A DNA stretch of 64,000 nt from Oenanthe sinensis (GCA_028671895.1 CM053809.1:34137501-34201500); one strand, 5' to 3'; shown: positions 13,201-25,749, numbered from the stretch's first letter. The notes: generated by a model from the sequence alone, not told the origin. Program-made: numbers and translations.

Positions 13201-15292
13201 ACTCGGTGAAGTACCATTTACCGGTAAGTCTATTGAGTACTACATATAATATATCTATTTAATATCTAGAGGCATGAAAAATTTACCAAAACCACGTCCA
13301 CCCATTCTACTTCCCATACCCCGTCCATAGCCTCTGCCACTACCAAAGCCGTCAGCAGTCTGCCTACATATCCAAACACAGTTTATTTCGATAAGGTTCA
13401 TTTATTTCTATGTGCTTTAGTCACAATGACAACCATCACAAGACTGCACTGATTAATACAACAATGACAACTTACTGCTGCCAGTCCAAGGCCGGAGTAT
13501 CAATTAAAGCTTGAATCTTGCTATCCTCATCAGCTTTGCTAGGAGGGGGAGCATCCTGACCTTGATTGCTTGATTGGACATGCAGGACTTCGGGAATAGC
13601 ATACAAATCATTCCCAAATTCATCCCATTCAGACTCTTCAGGCTGCATTGCCACCAGTTAAGAAGTTGCCAGCCATAAGTACTAGAGTTGACATATGAGC
13701 CGAACAACAAATATAGAATACGAGCAAAACCAAGTAACACTTACATATTTTGTAACAGATGGATTAGCTCCAAAGAAGGTACTTTTTGCTCCATGAAGAC
13801 CCTCAGCCTTGTACTCAACCTCTGGTCTGCAGTTCAAACAAAAATCAAAGTTTAACTAACCCTAATTATCTTTGTCAAGGTTTAGAACCATATACAAAAA
13901 CTCCCAGTCCCTGAGGTTTTAAGCAGCCACCCAAGAGAGTAGATCTCAGTAAAGAAATCATAAATAGGCTACCTAACATACTATTCTTGTGTTTGGTTGG
14001 GGAGAAAGGAATGGAATGGAATGGGTGAAATTAAAAAAAGAATAATGGAGATTTAAGGGAACATTTGAAAAAATTGAGAGAGTGCAAATTTGTTATGATA
14101 AGAAATGTGAAGAAATAGGTATGAAAAGGAATTGAGCATTCCTTCCCAAATTGGGAGTTTGAGTTGTATTTTATATTGTTAGGAATGGAATGGAGGTAAG
14201 AATGAAATTTTTGAACATTTGTCCATATTCTAGTCAAATTTCATTCCATTCCTTCCAATTTCATTCATCCCAACCAAACACAACATATATGTACAAAGCT
14301 AAACTAACCAACAGAAACTAATCAGCGGTTTAAGATACAAAGGTGCAAGAAAGTACTCTTGTTGGTCAATAACTGGTGCTGTAACAATAGGCATGCGAGG
14401 CCGTCCAGGAACACGACGAATTAAAACAGATGTATTTTTGGGAATCAACATTCCTTCATCAACATACTCTGAAATGCAAAACAGACAAACAATGTATAAA
14501 AAGAGAATTTTGTCAGGATCCAACCATTTACCAAAAAGAGCACAGTCAGATAATAACTCCATAAAGGCTTATTCCACAACCCAAGATGACCATCAAGTTC
14601 ACATGGACCAGCTTCAACTTTATAGGTTATTAACTTAAGACAAGCACATGACTCCTAACATAAACCCACATCAACATAATTTCGACCAGTTAATCCTAAA
14701 TTACAACTTCTCAAACTCAATTATTGTACTTCAATAGTTTCTCCTACGCACGCATGTCCATATGATACTAAAACACCTATACATGATCTCATACTTAAAA
14801 TAAATAACTAATTACAAATTCAACTACAGAACAAATAGGGTCAGATTCAAATGAGTACCATGAGAACCAAAGGTTCTGAACTTTTCTATATTGTGCTCTG
14901 CAAGATATTCAGTTGTCAGAACTCTTACAAAACCTTAACCCATACGCATGTGTGTGTAGATTTAGCATAAGCATACATCTAACATATGTAATAGATACAT
15001 AAACCATAATCTGTTTCGCATTTAAATTTAAACACCAATGTATAGCCAAATAAGTGTTTTTACATTCATAAATGAAAACCCATCAAATATAAACAATATC
15101 GTAAAATCTAGAAATTAAAACCAACCGACCTTCATTAGTCTGTGCATTGCTGACAACAAGGTCAAAATCAGTCCCAGTCCCCAAATGCTTACTTTGAAAT
15201 ATTTTTTCTTTCAAATTGCCAACCGTAATGAAATGACCGTCCAACGATACTGAATCATAATCTTTAGCACTCTTAAACTTATAATAAACCAT
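7270..15292 (-). CDS. PQT3: DWNN-CCHC-RING E3 ubiquitin ligase, RBBP6 / PQT3 family
   Basis: Fifteen exons join in phase to 859 residues: 15292-15130, 14468-14357, 13826-13745, 13642-13476, 13363-13287, 12980-12912, 12819-12663, 12573-12425, 12105-11941, 11865-11584, 11412-11374, 11259-11019, 10798-10679, 9151-9076 and 7950-7270. Residues 1 to about 76 are a ubiquitin-like DWNN domain (MVYYKFKSAKDYDSVSLDG, later VLIRRVPGRPRMPI). A CCHC zinc knuckle has C217, C220, H225 and C230. A RING/U-box-like finger starts at C301 (CPMCGDVMKDAV, then FCDKCIRDN and CVCGA). A Met/Gly/Pro-rich stretch and an Arg-Ser/His-rich C-terminus follow. Family members are nuclear E3 ligases; Arabidopsis PQT3 targets PRMT4b and restrains oxidative-stress tolerance. 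Intron 2 holds a MITE and intron 13 is about 1.5 kb. No disabling lesion is seen. Confidence 0.9.
7757..7874 (-). repeat. 30-bp coding tandem repeat in the PQT3-like last exon
   Basis: About four 30-bp units, centred on a shared GGTCTCGAGAGTGTC block, encode repeats of the type RRHSRDPEP on the minus strand. A His-rich tract encoded by ATGGTGGTG-like triplets (about 7668-7742) follows in the protein. The repeats lie in the Arg-Ser-like tail, so unit number could vary without a frameshift. Confidence 0.8.
13988..14285. mobile_element. MITE in intron 2 of the PQT3-like gene
   Basis: The terminal inverted repeats match: TGTGTTTGGTTGGGG on the left and CCCAACCAAACACAACA on the right. The purine-rich GGAATGGAATGG block inside the left end is mirrored by CCATTCCTTCC inside the right end. 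The element is about 298 bp, non-coding and wholly intronic. The TGTTTGGTT terminus is common among plant non-autonomous DNA transposons; the superfamily is not certain. Confidence 0.7.
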
Positions 15293-16137
15293 AATTCCTC
15301 AAAAAATATCAATATAAACCACCACAAATCATCCAAAAGTTCAAACAAAAACCTTTATATCAAAAGCCCTAAAATTGAACTAAGATCAAATACTTCAGAA
15401 ATATAACAAACTAATTATACAAAAGATTGAAACTTTTCACAATCAATCAGCAGCTACTTCTTCAATTGGCTTCAATTAACATCGAATTTGTTGAAAAAAC
15501 CTCCGGAGGTAGATACAAACACAATCGTATACATATAAGCACCGAACAGAAGAGACGTTAAAACGCCGACGATCGCTGCAGCTCGATCTTCGATACAGCC
15601 TTGAATCGAATCACGCGAACATGATATATATATATATATATATTTGTGTGTATGTATGAACAATAAGTTTCAATTGATATCGATGAATTGATTGAAGATA
15701 TATAAGCAAATTGTGTGTATATATCAAAACTAGGGTTTTAATAGAGAGATACAGGAGGAGGGAGAGAGTTCTCCATACACACAAGGCCACAAGGTCGTTC
15801 CATTTTGTTGACATATATTATGGTAAAATATATTAATTTCTTAACCATTTTAAAATAATATTTTATTTGTTAATGTTTTTCTTGATTAGAAAAATTAAAT
15901 ACTAACATATATTTATTTGTTACATTATGCCATGCATATAATGGAGATAATTTAATAGTAATATTTTTATTGATTGGCCATGTTTATTTGCCCAAAACTA
16001 TAATCCAGAAGGTACTTGGATCACAACAAGAATCAACAATATAATGCCATAAATTAATCCTAACTCACTAATCCATTTTTCAACCTATTTCCATTGTCAT
16101 TTTTTTAAAATAAATATTCTCTGTGATTTTTCAGTAT
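15293..16137. other. 5' region of the PQT3-like gene and intergenic DNA
   Basis: On the minus strand this holds the leader and promoter of the E3-ligase gene. A purine/pyrimidine-rich tract and an AAACCCTAG motif near 15729-15750 are typical of plant 5' leaders, and a TA run lies at about 15627-15642. The rest, to the 3' end of the next minus-strand gene, is AT-rich with nothing recognisable. Confidence 0.5.
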
Positions 16138-19100
16138 CTAACACCAACCAACTGCCCTCTTCAAAGCACTCAAGGAGACAACCACATGCAGCAACATAAC
16201 AATCTGCTTTGAAGCAACTATTCTGCGGTTTACCCTCATCCCCTGACCTCTCATGAACTTCAGTGTTCCCTCGATTACAGATATAAGCCCAGCGCCAAAC
16301 GAAAATGTCATCACTTTCATTGTATCTGCATGTCCACTTGCATGTCTGGTGCCTCTTGAGACCTCAGCATAGGACCAAGCAGAACCTAAATTATCAGTGT
16401 GTTCACTCTGATTGAGCCCGAGACTCTGATTAAGCCAATTGCATAAAGTCACAAGCAGCTTTGCAAGCCATGCAATCTCATCATTTGAGATAGGTTGATT
16501 CATCCACACCCTTGTATTATCAATCTGGAGATTAGTTGATTCATCCCTTGTATTTCCTATCAATCTGCTTCCTGTTTCCGGTCACCCTAGGCTTGAATAT
16601 ATCATTATGTGGATGCTTATTTTCTCTCGCCTCTGAAATGACAGTAATCTTCCTTAGAGTAGAGTTACCAAATAAACATCCCATTTGGGATTTCAGTGAA
16701 TCTAAACAAACCATGCTATGCAGAAGATTGTCTCCCGAAATAGCCTGCAGCTCTAATTCAGCACGCAACACACACAGCTGCAATAACCACATATGTAACA
16801 TGTATAAAAAGTGGTAGTATCATATTGTAATATCCGTAAATATTTAATAATAATAATAATTTTAGATTAAATTAGAATTATTGAATTCAACTTTGTTTTT
16901 AATAAAATTTTAATATGAAGAGAATTGTAATTTAATTAGTAATTGTAAGTTGTGTGAGTATTTGCTTTGAGATGGTTAATTCTATAAACGGATATAGGTA
17001 CTAATCAATGAATTACAGCTGATGAGTTAGTGGAACATGTGTATGTAGGGGTGGAAAAATTTGACAACCTGAAACCGACACAAAAAGGCACGAATTTGGG
17101 TTGCGGGTTTTGAGTTTCGGGTCCGATAAAAATTTACCGAAAAAGTCAGAGTTTCAGGTTGATCCAAAATACCCCAACCCAAAATTTTATAATATATAAT
17201 ACATTACATATAATATATACATATTTACACTCATAATTATATGTGTTATATATTGACATATTATTAAATAATTATAATTCATATATCATATATATGTGGG
17301 GGGGGGGGGGGGGTTATTAGACGTGTTCTTTATGACTACTTTTTGAGTTCCTCATCCGTGTTGTAGGTATTTGCTGGATTTGTGATTGCTAATCTCCAAG
17401 ATAGCAATAACAACTTCATCCAATTTAGCTTAGTGCGGAATTGTAAATTTCGGTTTAATTCCTAATGTTGTCAAAGGCCATACTGGAGGAGCAACAAAAT
17501 TTAATTAAGATAATGCACATTGCTGGAAGCAAGAGAAGATGAATTTTGTTGGAGAAAATAGGGCAAGTACAGGAACTTAGAAACTATATTGATATATACT
17601 TATTTATTGACAGTCGACATTAATATATGTACTGCAGTCTCATCAATCTTCCTACGATGTTTCCTTACATAGAAAGCATGACCCCCCATCGTTTCTTCTC
17701 CAAAGGGACAAGCTCCTCCAAAGAGTTAGCCACACAGGGTTCTTGAATATGAGCTGCACCAATGCCAGCTGCTCCAAAGAGTGGGCTGTAAAGGGCTCTT
17801 GATTGTGATTTACAGAGTCATCCGCATATTCACATTTGTGCAGATCTATGAAAAAGTTGGTCTTTTTGACATCCGTATGATATAAAAAAAATACTGAAAT
17901 ATTTCTTATAAAAAAACTGACATCTATGTAACTTTTCTTTCATAATAGGTCGAATATCTTTTCTCATCACATATGCCTCTCCCAGGTTAAACCAATTCTT
18001 GCCAAACTGAAATCAGATGTAAAACATATATTTTAAATTTGTGTGTATTAACTAAGAAAAAATTGTCCCATTTTTTAATCGCTGAGGAAAAGTTTCATCA
18101 TATGACAAACAAACCACAATTAAATAGATTCAGTTGTTTAGGAACTTGATAGAGATCGGAGGAACATAATATGGCACCTAAATATATATATTATATAACA
18201 ATAGTTTGTAGGCATGCTATCACATAAGAAAGCAAATATAAACTATTTTTGTGACAACAGTTGAAAAATCTGAAGTTGCACTTTTCCACTTCTGTTTCAA
18301 AGCCCTACATTGGTTAAAACTCTAGACCACAACATGTTTTATAGTATATTATAAAACATATGTTAGTTGATAAAACATCTCACTTTTCTTGCGATTCAAT
18401 TATATTAAACATTACATCACTTCGGTGAAAGACAAGCGAATCCAGATGAAAAATTAAAATTGGACTCACGTTTCTCTCCTCGTGAAACAAACGATAGCTA
18501 AGCTAAAATACCCACTGTATAATAGAAAAATAAAAAAGTTGAAAATATTACATACAAAGAACTACATTAATCATAATTTTTAATAGATAAATGTGTTAAG
18601 AAAAAGACTTCTTAAAAAAGATTTTGAAGACATTGTGTTGTTCAATGTCTTTAGTGAAATTATTGAAGACATTTTTGACTAATTTCTAGTTTCTTTTTGG
18701 ATAGCTATTTGAACCACACAATGTCTTCAAAAGCTTTTTCAAAGAAGTCTTCTTCTGAAATATAAATCTACCTAAAATTACTGTTTAATGTAGCTCTTTG
18801 CATGTAATTTTTCCGACTTTTTTGTTTTTCTATTATAGAGAGAGCATTTTAGCTTATCTATTGTGCGTTGAGGACGGATATTCGGCCTATTATGAAGAAA
18901 AAAAATACATAGATATTGGTTTTCCTTCTTAAAGAAATATTTTGTTATTTTCATTATTCTTTTATATTATACGGATGTCACAAAGACTAATTTTTTCGTA
19001 TCACACCACACCAATGTGAATATGCGGACTCTCTAAAGCCGCAAGTTGTTGTTAATTACAATCAAGAGCTGGAGCTAACTCTTTGGACCTTCCAGATGAC

Positions 19101-19826
19101 ATTGGTGCAATTGACATTCAAAGAGCAGGAGATGACTATATATATATATATAGGGTTCTGCTCAAATAGAAAATAGCTTAAATGAGAAATAGAAAACCTT
19201 ATCATTATACCTGCCGCACCCACACACAAATTATATACACCCTCACACACACAATCCCATCTATTCTCCTCCGTTTTTAATTTGATTTTTCCCATCAATT
19301 GGCAAAGTTTTTTTCAAATCTAACTTCACCACATTTTTTTCATCTCCCAACGATCAGTTTTCATACCATATGTGCTATATTTCGGCAAATATAATTTATA
19401 ATTAAAATAAATTCGTCACTTATCAGATTCAAACTTCAATCACTAAATTATATTACAGAAACCACTAATTTGTATTATAGAAATCACTAATTTGTATTAC
19501 AGAAATCACTAAATTATATATCCTGGGTTCACAAAAAATAATGGAAATCGTCGAAAAAATAAAAGTCACCGGAATATATCACATATGGTATGCAAACTGA
19601 TTGTTGGGAGATGGAGAAAAATGTGGTGAAGTTAGATTTGAAAAAAACTTCACTAATTAACGGGAAAAATCAAATTAAAAACGGAGGGAATATGTGGGAT
19701 TGGGTGTATGAGGGTGTATTTGATTTGTGTGTGGATGTTCCCCCTTGCCATTAGATTAGATTGAATATGTGGTGTAGATCTTATTTTCTATTTTCTATTC
19801 TAAGTTATTTTCTATTTGAGCAGGAA

Positions 19827-19871
<45 letters not shown>

Positions 19872-22800
19872 TAATAGTGGTCATAGAACCCAACACTCTT
19901 TATATATATATTATTCTCGGGTTGATCAGGTACATAACAAGTCAGGTTCAGGTTGACCAAAAAACAAGACCCAAGTACGGTAAACCACTAAACCCAATAC
20001 GAACTCAATCCATTACCCCAAATTGCCACCTATGTGTATGTTTCAATTGGTTAACAAGTCATCGTGTATACAGGACTAGTACTGTATATGGAAGTCTTTC
20101 AGATCTGGTACCAAGGCAAAAATTGATGTCCCGTCTCCGGCAGTTAAATACTATAAATTTAATATTGCACCATGTGGCTTATACATAAACTCTGTCAAGT
20201 CTGTGTTCCTGATTATTAGTTTCAAGTATAATAACACAAGTTAGCTTAGACAAATGATTTCGTGTCAGTCAATTATTAATTTAATAGTAACAAACTTAAG
20301 GCTAGGTTCATTTACTTTTGATATTTATTACTTAAATATTTAGAATAATTTGATAAAAGTAGTTAAAATCTAAACTGTGGTCACGAGTTGCAGTAATAAT
20401 GAGCTGATAAATTTATGGAGTTAATAAATATAAACGTTTAAATATAAAATATATAATAATGTGTAAATGAATACTAAATTATATTTATGTAAATAAATTG
20501 GGAGGAGTTTAGTGTTTAGGATATCGTTAGTGTTTATGATTGTATTATCGAGATACGAATTTCGTCCTCTTTTATTTAGTGCTACTTATATTAGGATTTA
20601 TGATATTTGATTCATTATGTCCCCAAATCGGTTTGTTCTGCTATAATCCGTTTTGACTGTTTTAATTATGAAAAACTATTTTAAAAGTTTTTTCAAAATA
20701 TTTACATATTTGTTTCGGTGATTTTCAAAAATTATGTATGTTACAAATCTATAGGCATGTCATTGCGACAGTATTGACATGACACTTTCGTGGCAGTGTG
20801 ATTGATCAATTTAGCCATTTTGATTTCATATTTGTTTGAGGATGCTTGAGCGAGTACAGAGTTCGATTTAATTTATAATTTAATATTTGGTAAATGTCAT
20901 ACGTGGTATCCGGTTTGTTGCATACCTGATGGTACCTTATGATGTATATATTTGTATAATTATCTTTTTTCATCTCAGTATGAAATATCCTAACCCCTCT
21001 TTTCTTCAGTCTGATTTATTTTAAAATTATTGTTTTATTACAAATTATCAAAATATATACTTTATTTTTTGTTTTATGAATTGTAGTACAATCCATACCG
21101 AGCATTTTGTGTTTAGGGGGATCTCGAGCAGTGTGATAGAGAGTTACCTTCTAGCTTATTAGAAATATGTACTTCTAACTAATATTTAGACATTAATACT
21201 TATTTGGAGATTTTGATTTTTCATATTTACTGGATTAATTTATTTAAGAGGATCTAAATTATCTTATTAGACTCGTTTATTTATTATTCGGAGAATGTTA
21301 TAATTAGATTTTAAAGAATATTCATGACTTATAAAGAATTTCCTTTTTTATCAATTGATGCCAAGGGGAATGGGGATATATCTAGCCGCCTCTTTACTCT
21401 CATGCCATTTGAATTTACACAAAAATACACCTCAACCATCAAAGACTAGTATGTCACTTTTTTGTGGGTGTCTTACAACTTGCAAGAATTAATAATGCAT
21501 TTGCCATACTAACATTACGAAAGGATATATACCTGTAACAGTTGTTGTCCACGATTATCACTATTACAGAATAACTGCAAATCTTTTTTCCAATCCTCAT
21601 GCAGAAATGAGCCATCAGCATCACTCTCACACAGCCCCTCCTCCCAGTCCTTGTTCAGTCAAAATAAGGGGTTAGAAATACACAAATATAGCATAAGAGT
21701 TTAAAAACGCAGTGGAAGAAATGTGTATGTGTCATTAAACCTGCAACTGTTCTTTGATTGATGGCACAAAATTATACAAGTTGTTATGTGCAGATTTGGA
21801 TGACCCAAAAGGCTTGGAATGAAAAACAGTATCAACATTCTTTACGAGATTAATCAGCTCACTGGATGATGTCATTGTCAATATGCTCAAACCTACGGAA
21901 GGGATAAAAGAAACATTCATATCATAAGAAAACAGAAAACTAACAACAAATAAAATAGGATAGCAATTATATATCAAACGATGATTAAGATCCAAACATA
22001 TGGAATACGGAATTGAAGCCCTATAATATAATTTGCCACAAGAATCACATCAGTGACACTTGACAAGAAGCTTTAAACGGTTATAAAAAGATATGTACCA
22101 GTGATCTTGTGTCAACGTCTATTATGAATCAACAAATAGCTTGCCATTCTGAATCTGGTTCACTTCAAGAAAAGTAATTCTTGCATGGGGTATTCGTCCA
22201 GCATATTTTACTCAGACCAATGAAGCTTCCACGAAATCTATGCAAGATCAAATAGATATGAATAAGCAAAATGTTCTTTCAATCAGAAGCCAGTAACATA
22301 ACCTACCGGACAGCAACATGATGCTACACCATATCTGGTTAATTAACGAGCTTTGAACACTAAACAAGAAAACATTTTAGTTTTTCACGTATACGTTCTT
22401 TTTATCCATTTAGAAAATAGCTATATAAGTAGAAAAATGGTTCCTTAAACAGAAAGCATCCCTAGATCCTTGTTGATTTAGGGAATACAATAGGGTGAAA
22501 TGGTGGATGAAACATTCAAACTCCTCTTGATCCTCAATAATCAATAATTGCTGGAAATTGGAATCAGTTGAGACTTGAGAACAATCAAGAAGTCGATTAG
22601 ATGCACGGGATCACAAGAGTATATACAGGAAAACCCCCCGAATATTACTTAAAAATTAATAAAGTAATCAATTAAAACTACCTAAAGAATAATATTTCAT
22701 AACTAATCAGTAACTCTGTCCATATTCCAAGGCTATTTATGTCATTCATTACAAAAAAACCAAAAACAAACTAAAGAAAAAAAACCGACGCAATGCGCTG

Positions 22801-25748
22801 CCTTCTTCTTATTCATTACTAATACAGAATCCCTGTTCTGATTCAGTTTTTAGTATCTATTCTGGATCCGTGTTTCTTTGGCATCTTCTTATTCAGGTAA
22901 ATATAGTAATATACCAAATTAACACTGAAGCTATACAGCGTAATCTTTTAAATCCTTCTTTAAACGCCAATTAGAAGCCATTCCTTATATAATCACATTT
23001 TATCTAACTTTTTAACTTGTTCTATGTTGAGTTTATTAAATGGTGCCCATATATTTATATGTTTTTATGCTTGAGAATCACACACTTCACTTCCATTTTG
23101 CAATTTCTCAAAAACTATCACTGGAAGTATAGTTAAACATTCAAAATTTTCTATCGGTTTTATGACTTTATCACCAACTTACCTTATGACAAAAAGGCAT
23201 ATTAAACAAGACTGCAACATGCTAGTGAGTCCAATACGCAGAGCAAATATACAAAGTAAATAGGCTGGTCAGGAAAACATACCTTTGATGCCATCTAAAC
23301 AAGTGCTTCCGTATCCGTATGTACAAACTTGTGAGCGAATCTTAGAAAATGCACAACCACCAAGGTCTATGTAGTTAATCCAGAGGGAAAACACTAGATG
23401 GTATCAAAGGTATGTTTTCCTGACCAGCCTATTTTACTTTGTATATTTGTTTTGTGTGTATATTTCCTCTGAGCAAATCTTAGAAAATGCACAACCATGG
23501 AACTATAATACATCAGCACAAAGGCTTGACGGAGACAGTGCCTCCTTTGTAGCAAGTAGTAACATTACTTAACATCCAAGCACTTGCATCAAGACCAGAA
23601 AATTCTTCAAACGTAATGCCCCAAGGCTCTATGTTACTAATCCAGAGGGAAAACACTAGAGATGCATTCTTGATATAAGTCTCTAATGGGCAAAACATGA
23701 ATGTCCTTAATATAAACAGGTACAACGGGAATCGATAAATTCCAAGAACCAACAAACTGAACACCAGCATCCCTGTCTTAACAATATCAACAGACCATGA
23801 TATCCTCCATTTCAGGCTATCACTAGAAGCAACCTCATCTAAGAGCAAGTCCAACGGTGTCCTAGTTGATTACCTATAAATATTATAAAATAATGATTTC
23901 TAGTGATTTAGGTAATCATTACGATATGCGAACTACAACAATAATCCTTCTATTCATTATCTATCATAATAATAATAAATTTGAATCTAACTATTCTTAA
24001 AAAGGAGGGAAAAGAAACAAAAAAGAGGAAATGAAGAAAAAAGAAGGGAAATGCATTTTTTATTCATAAAAATGAAATAGGAAATGACTAGTGAATTTGG
24101 GGATGTCCTAGTGAGGAATCACTAGGAATAGTCTAGGATAGTGTTGAAGCCTTTGTGCCGCATTCTCTATATATGAGCTTGGGAGCTCATTTATGTATAT
24201 ATGAGTTTGGGAGCTCATTTAGGGAAACTGCTCTAACCCTTTACTAGGTTGCATCAAAATTACATTAAGATATTTCACAAAGATATTCACAATCTCACCC
24301 AAACCAACCGTAGGACCAAAATACTTGCACACATTCAATGCCAACGGAGAAAAATCATTGCCAACCAACCAAGTTTATCAACATATAAACCAGCACTCCA
24401 CAAATTTAAAATATCACAATCCCCAAATAATGAAACAACGAACTACAATAAGGCTGCTAACCAACACTCAAATCAGAAACATACATACGTAAATAAGCAT
24501 AAAGAAGCTTAGACCATCTCCAACTCAACTCTATATTTGTACTTTTGCACCATTTTGACAACCAAACTCTAAAAACTTCACCATTTTGGTGTCACCAAAA
24601 ATTACACCAAATTTGGTGCAACGCCACATTTTGGTGTAACTTTTAGAGTTTTTATAAAGACCTTGATGCTCCTGAGGAAACTCAACTCAGGAGATTACCT
24701 TAGGTTAAAACAAATGAGAAGTATAACAAAGGGTATTTACGTGAATACAGGGGGTGGATAATATTTACAAAATTGACATCTTATTTTTGTACTAGAATTG
24801 AGCCTAACGTGAGGCAACTCTGAGGTCATCCTTAGGAGAAGATTTCTCTTTTATAAATCTCAACATTACTCTTAGACTACTTTAACTAGAACAAATTTAT
24901 TCCTTTCATATCCTAACAACTTTATTGTTTTTGTACTTTAGCAATAAGCTTTACAAAACAGGCTAAAAAAAGATTTCTTTTAATGTAAAATTTAGTGTAA
25001 ATGGTAGTGAATTTTGAAAATAGTGCAACTTTTACTGTAAAAATCACACCAAAATAGTGTAATGGGTTGGAGATGCTCTTAGCATACCACCCACATTCAT
25101 TTCTATCCACCTAGTCCATACCACCACACTTAGACTTCTTCAAAACCAGAATCGAATAAGCCCAATTTTCGAACCTATTATACCCATTACTTTTCGTAAC
25201 CTTAACCATATCAGAATTATCACTACTTACTCTGTTCCAATACAAACAATATAATAAGCAAACCAAAACAAATAATTCTTAAAAACATTCAATCGTAATT
25301 CATTGAAACCACTACCATTTCTCGAAAATCTACCTCTAAACAACGGACACAATTCCGCTAAAACATTGCAATCTCTCTTATTCTGCTTCACAATTCTCAT
25401 CCATTCCAGTAATCGTTCAACCAGAAACACATACTCAAGTAGTGAAATATTATCAGCCTCGAAAATCGAGGTGATTAGAACACTTTTCGAGGACAAAAGG
25501 GCGAAAAGCCTAGCGGAGAGATGAGTGTCATTCCAATTAGTAGCAACGTTATCCGACCATTGTGTTTGGAGTTGGGAAAGTGAAGGAGATGAAGGGGCGG
25601 GTTTGGTTGGGTGATTGGCTGGTGAGGAAGGTTTCGATTGCGGTGCAAGCAGCAGATATTTTAGGAGACGAGGAGGCGGAGAGAATGGTGGTGGCGAGGG
25701 AGGGGAGGTGGGGGTGGGTTGAAGGTCGATGCTGGAGTGAGAGAGCAT
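16138..25748 (-). CDS. uncharacterised plant protein with hydrophobic central segment; last exon frameshifted
   Basis: I do not recognise this family. Five exons join in phase on the minus strand: 25748-25231, 23861-23569, 21892-21741, 21649-21533 and 16777 onward. The start at 25748 is chosen because the open frame above it is translated CT-microsatellite. The N-terminus is Pro/Ser-rich (about residues 10-60), followed by a soluble part (SLLEYVFLVERLLEWM). A hydrophobic stretch lies at about 203-225 (MLVFSLLVLGIYRFPLYLF), so one or two membrane spans are likely. As written the frame stops at 16541, giving 438 residues. A further open stretch to 16138 lies in another frame, displaced by a 40-bp tandem duplication at 16525-16564. 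Without that unit the frame continues to 559 residues. A 61-bp intron (donor AGG|GTGACC, acceptor CTCCAG) would also restore frame but would be unusually short. Clean splice phases and introns filled with transposons argue for a real gene. Confidence 0.7.
16485..16564 (-). repeat. 40-bp imperfect tandem duplication causing a frameshift
   Basis: On the minus strand the unit at 16564-16525 begins ATTGATAGGAAATACAAGGG and the next, from 16524, begins ATTGATAATACAAGGGTGTG; both continue with ATGAATCAAC. The first unit is 40 bp, not a multiple of three, and creates an in-frame TGA at 16543-16541. Removing 40 bp from the 640-bp terminal exon leaves exactly 200 codons ending at the downstream stop. 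Confidence 0.8.
17298..17313 (+). repeat. poly-G run in intron 4 of the unknown gene
   Basis: Sixteen consecutive G residues sit in an otherwise AT-rich intron. Such runs are mutation-prone and often miscalled, so the exact length is uncertain. Confidence 0.8.
17690..19100. mobile_element. long imperfect foldback element in intron 4
   Basis: The left arm (about 17700-17960 plus 18490-18655) is complementary to the right arm (about 18715-19095). Paired landmarks include CCGCATATTCACAT with ATGTGAATATGCGGA, GACATCCGTATGATAT with ATATTATACGGATGTC, CATAATAGGTCGAATATC with GATATTCGGCCTATTATG, and TATAATAGAAAAA with TTTTTCTATTATA. The axis is near 18680. About 530 bp in the left arm (17960-18490) has no partner and looks like a later insertion. 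No coding capacity is seen. A transcript would form a long hairpin. Confidence 0.7.
19152..19829. mobile_element. MITE-like foldback with long terminal inverted repeats
   Basis: The left end (AGGGTTCTGCTCAAATAGAA) is matched by the right end (ATTTTCTATTTGAGCAGGAA), and complementarity continues inward through blocks such as CTAACTTCACCACATTTTT with AAAATGTGGTGAAGTTAG, about 230 bp per arm. Both ends abut TA microsatellites (about 19137-19151 and 19830-19867), suggesting insertion into a TA run. It is adjacent to the 17.7-19.1 kb foldback, in the same intron, and non-coding. Confidence 0.75.
23239..23453. repeat. about 55-bp inverted repeat with exon-derived loop
   Basis: The arms at 23239-23296 and 23396-23453 are near-perfect reverse complements (shared core GGCTGGTCAGGAAAACATAC). 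The loop is about 99 bp and contains TAATCCAGAGGGAAAACACT, which also occurs inside exon 2 of the host gene near 23638-23657. A further direct repeat (AATCTTAGAAAATGCACAAC) lies at about 23338-23357 and 23476-23495. The block is in intron 2, about 115 bases beyond the exon 2 donor. Confidence 0.85.
24512..25078. mobile_element. Tourist-like (PIF/Harbinger) MITE in intron 1 of the unknown gene
   Basis: The terminal inverted repeats are GACCATCTCCAAC at the left and GTTGGAGATGCTC at the right. A TTA trinucleotide flanks each end (24509-24511 and 25079-25081), the target duplication typical of PIF/Harbinger elements. It is about 567 bp with internal self-complementary ACACCAAAA-type blocks and no transposase. 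Confidence 0.85.
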
Positions 25749-25749
25749 T

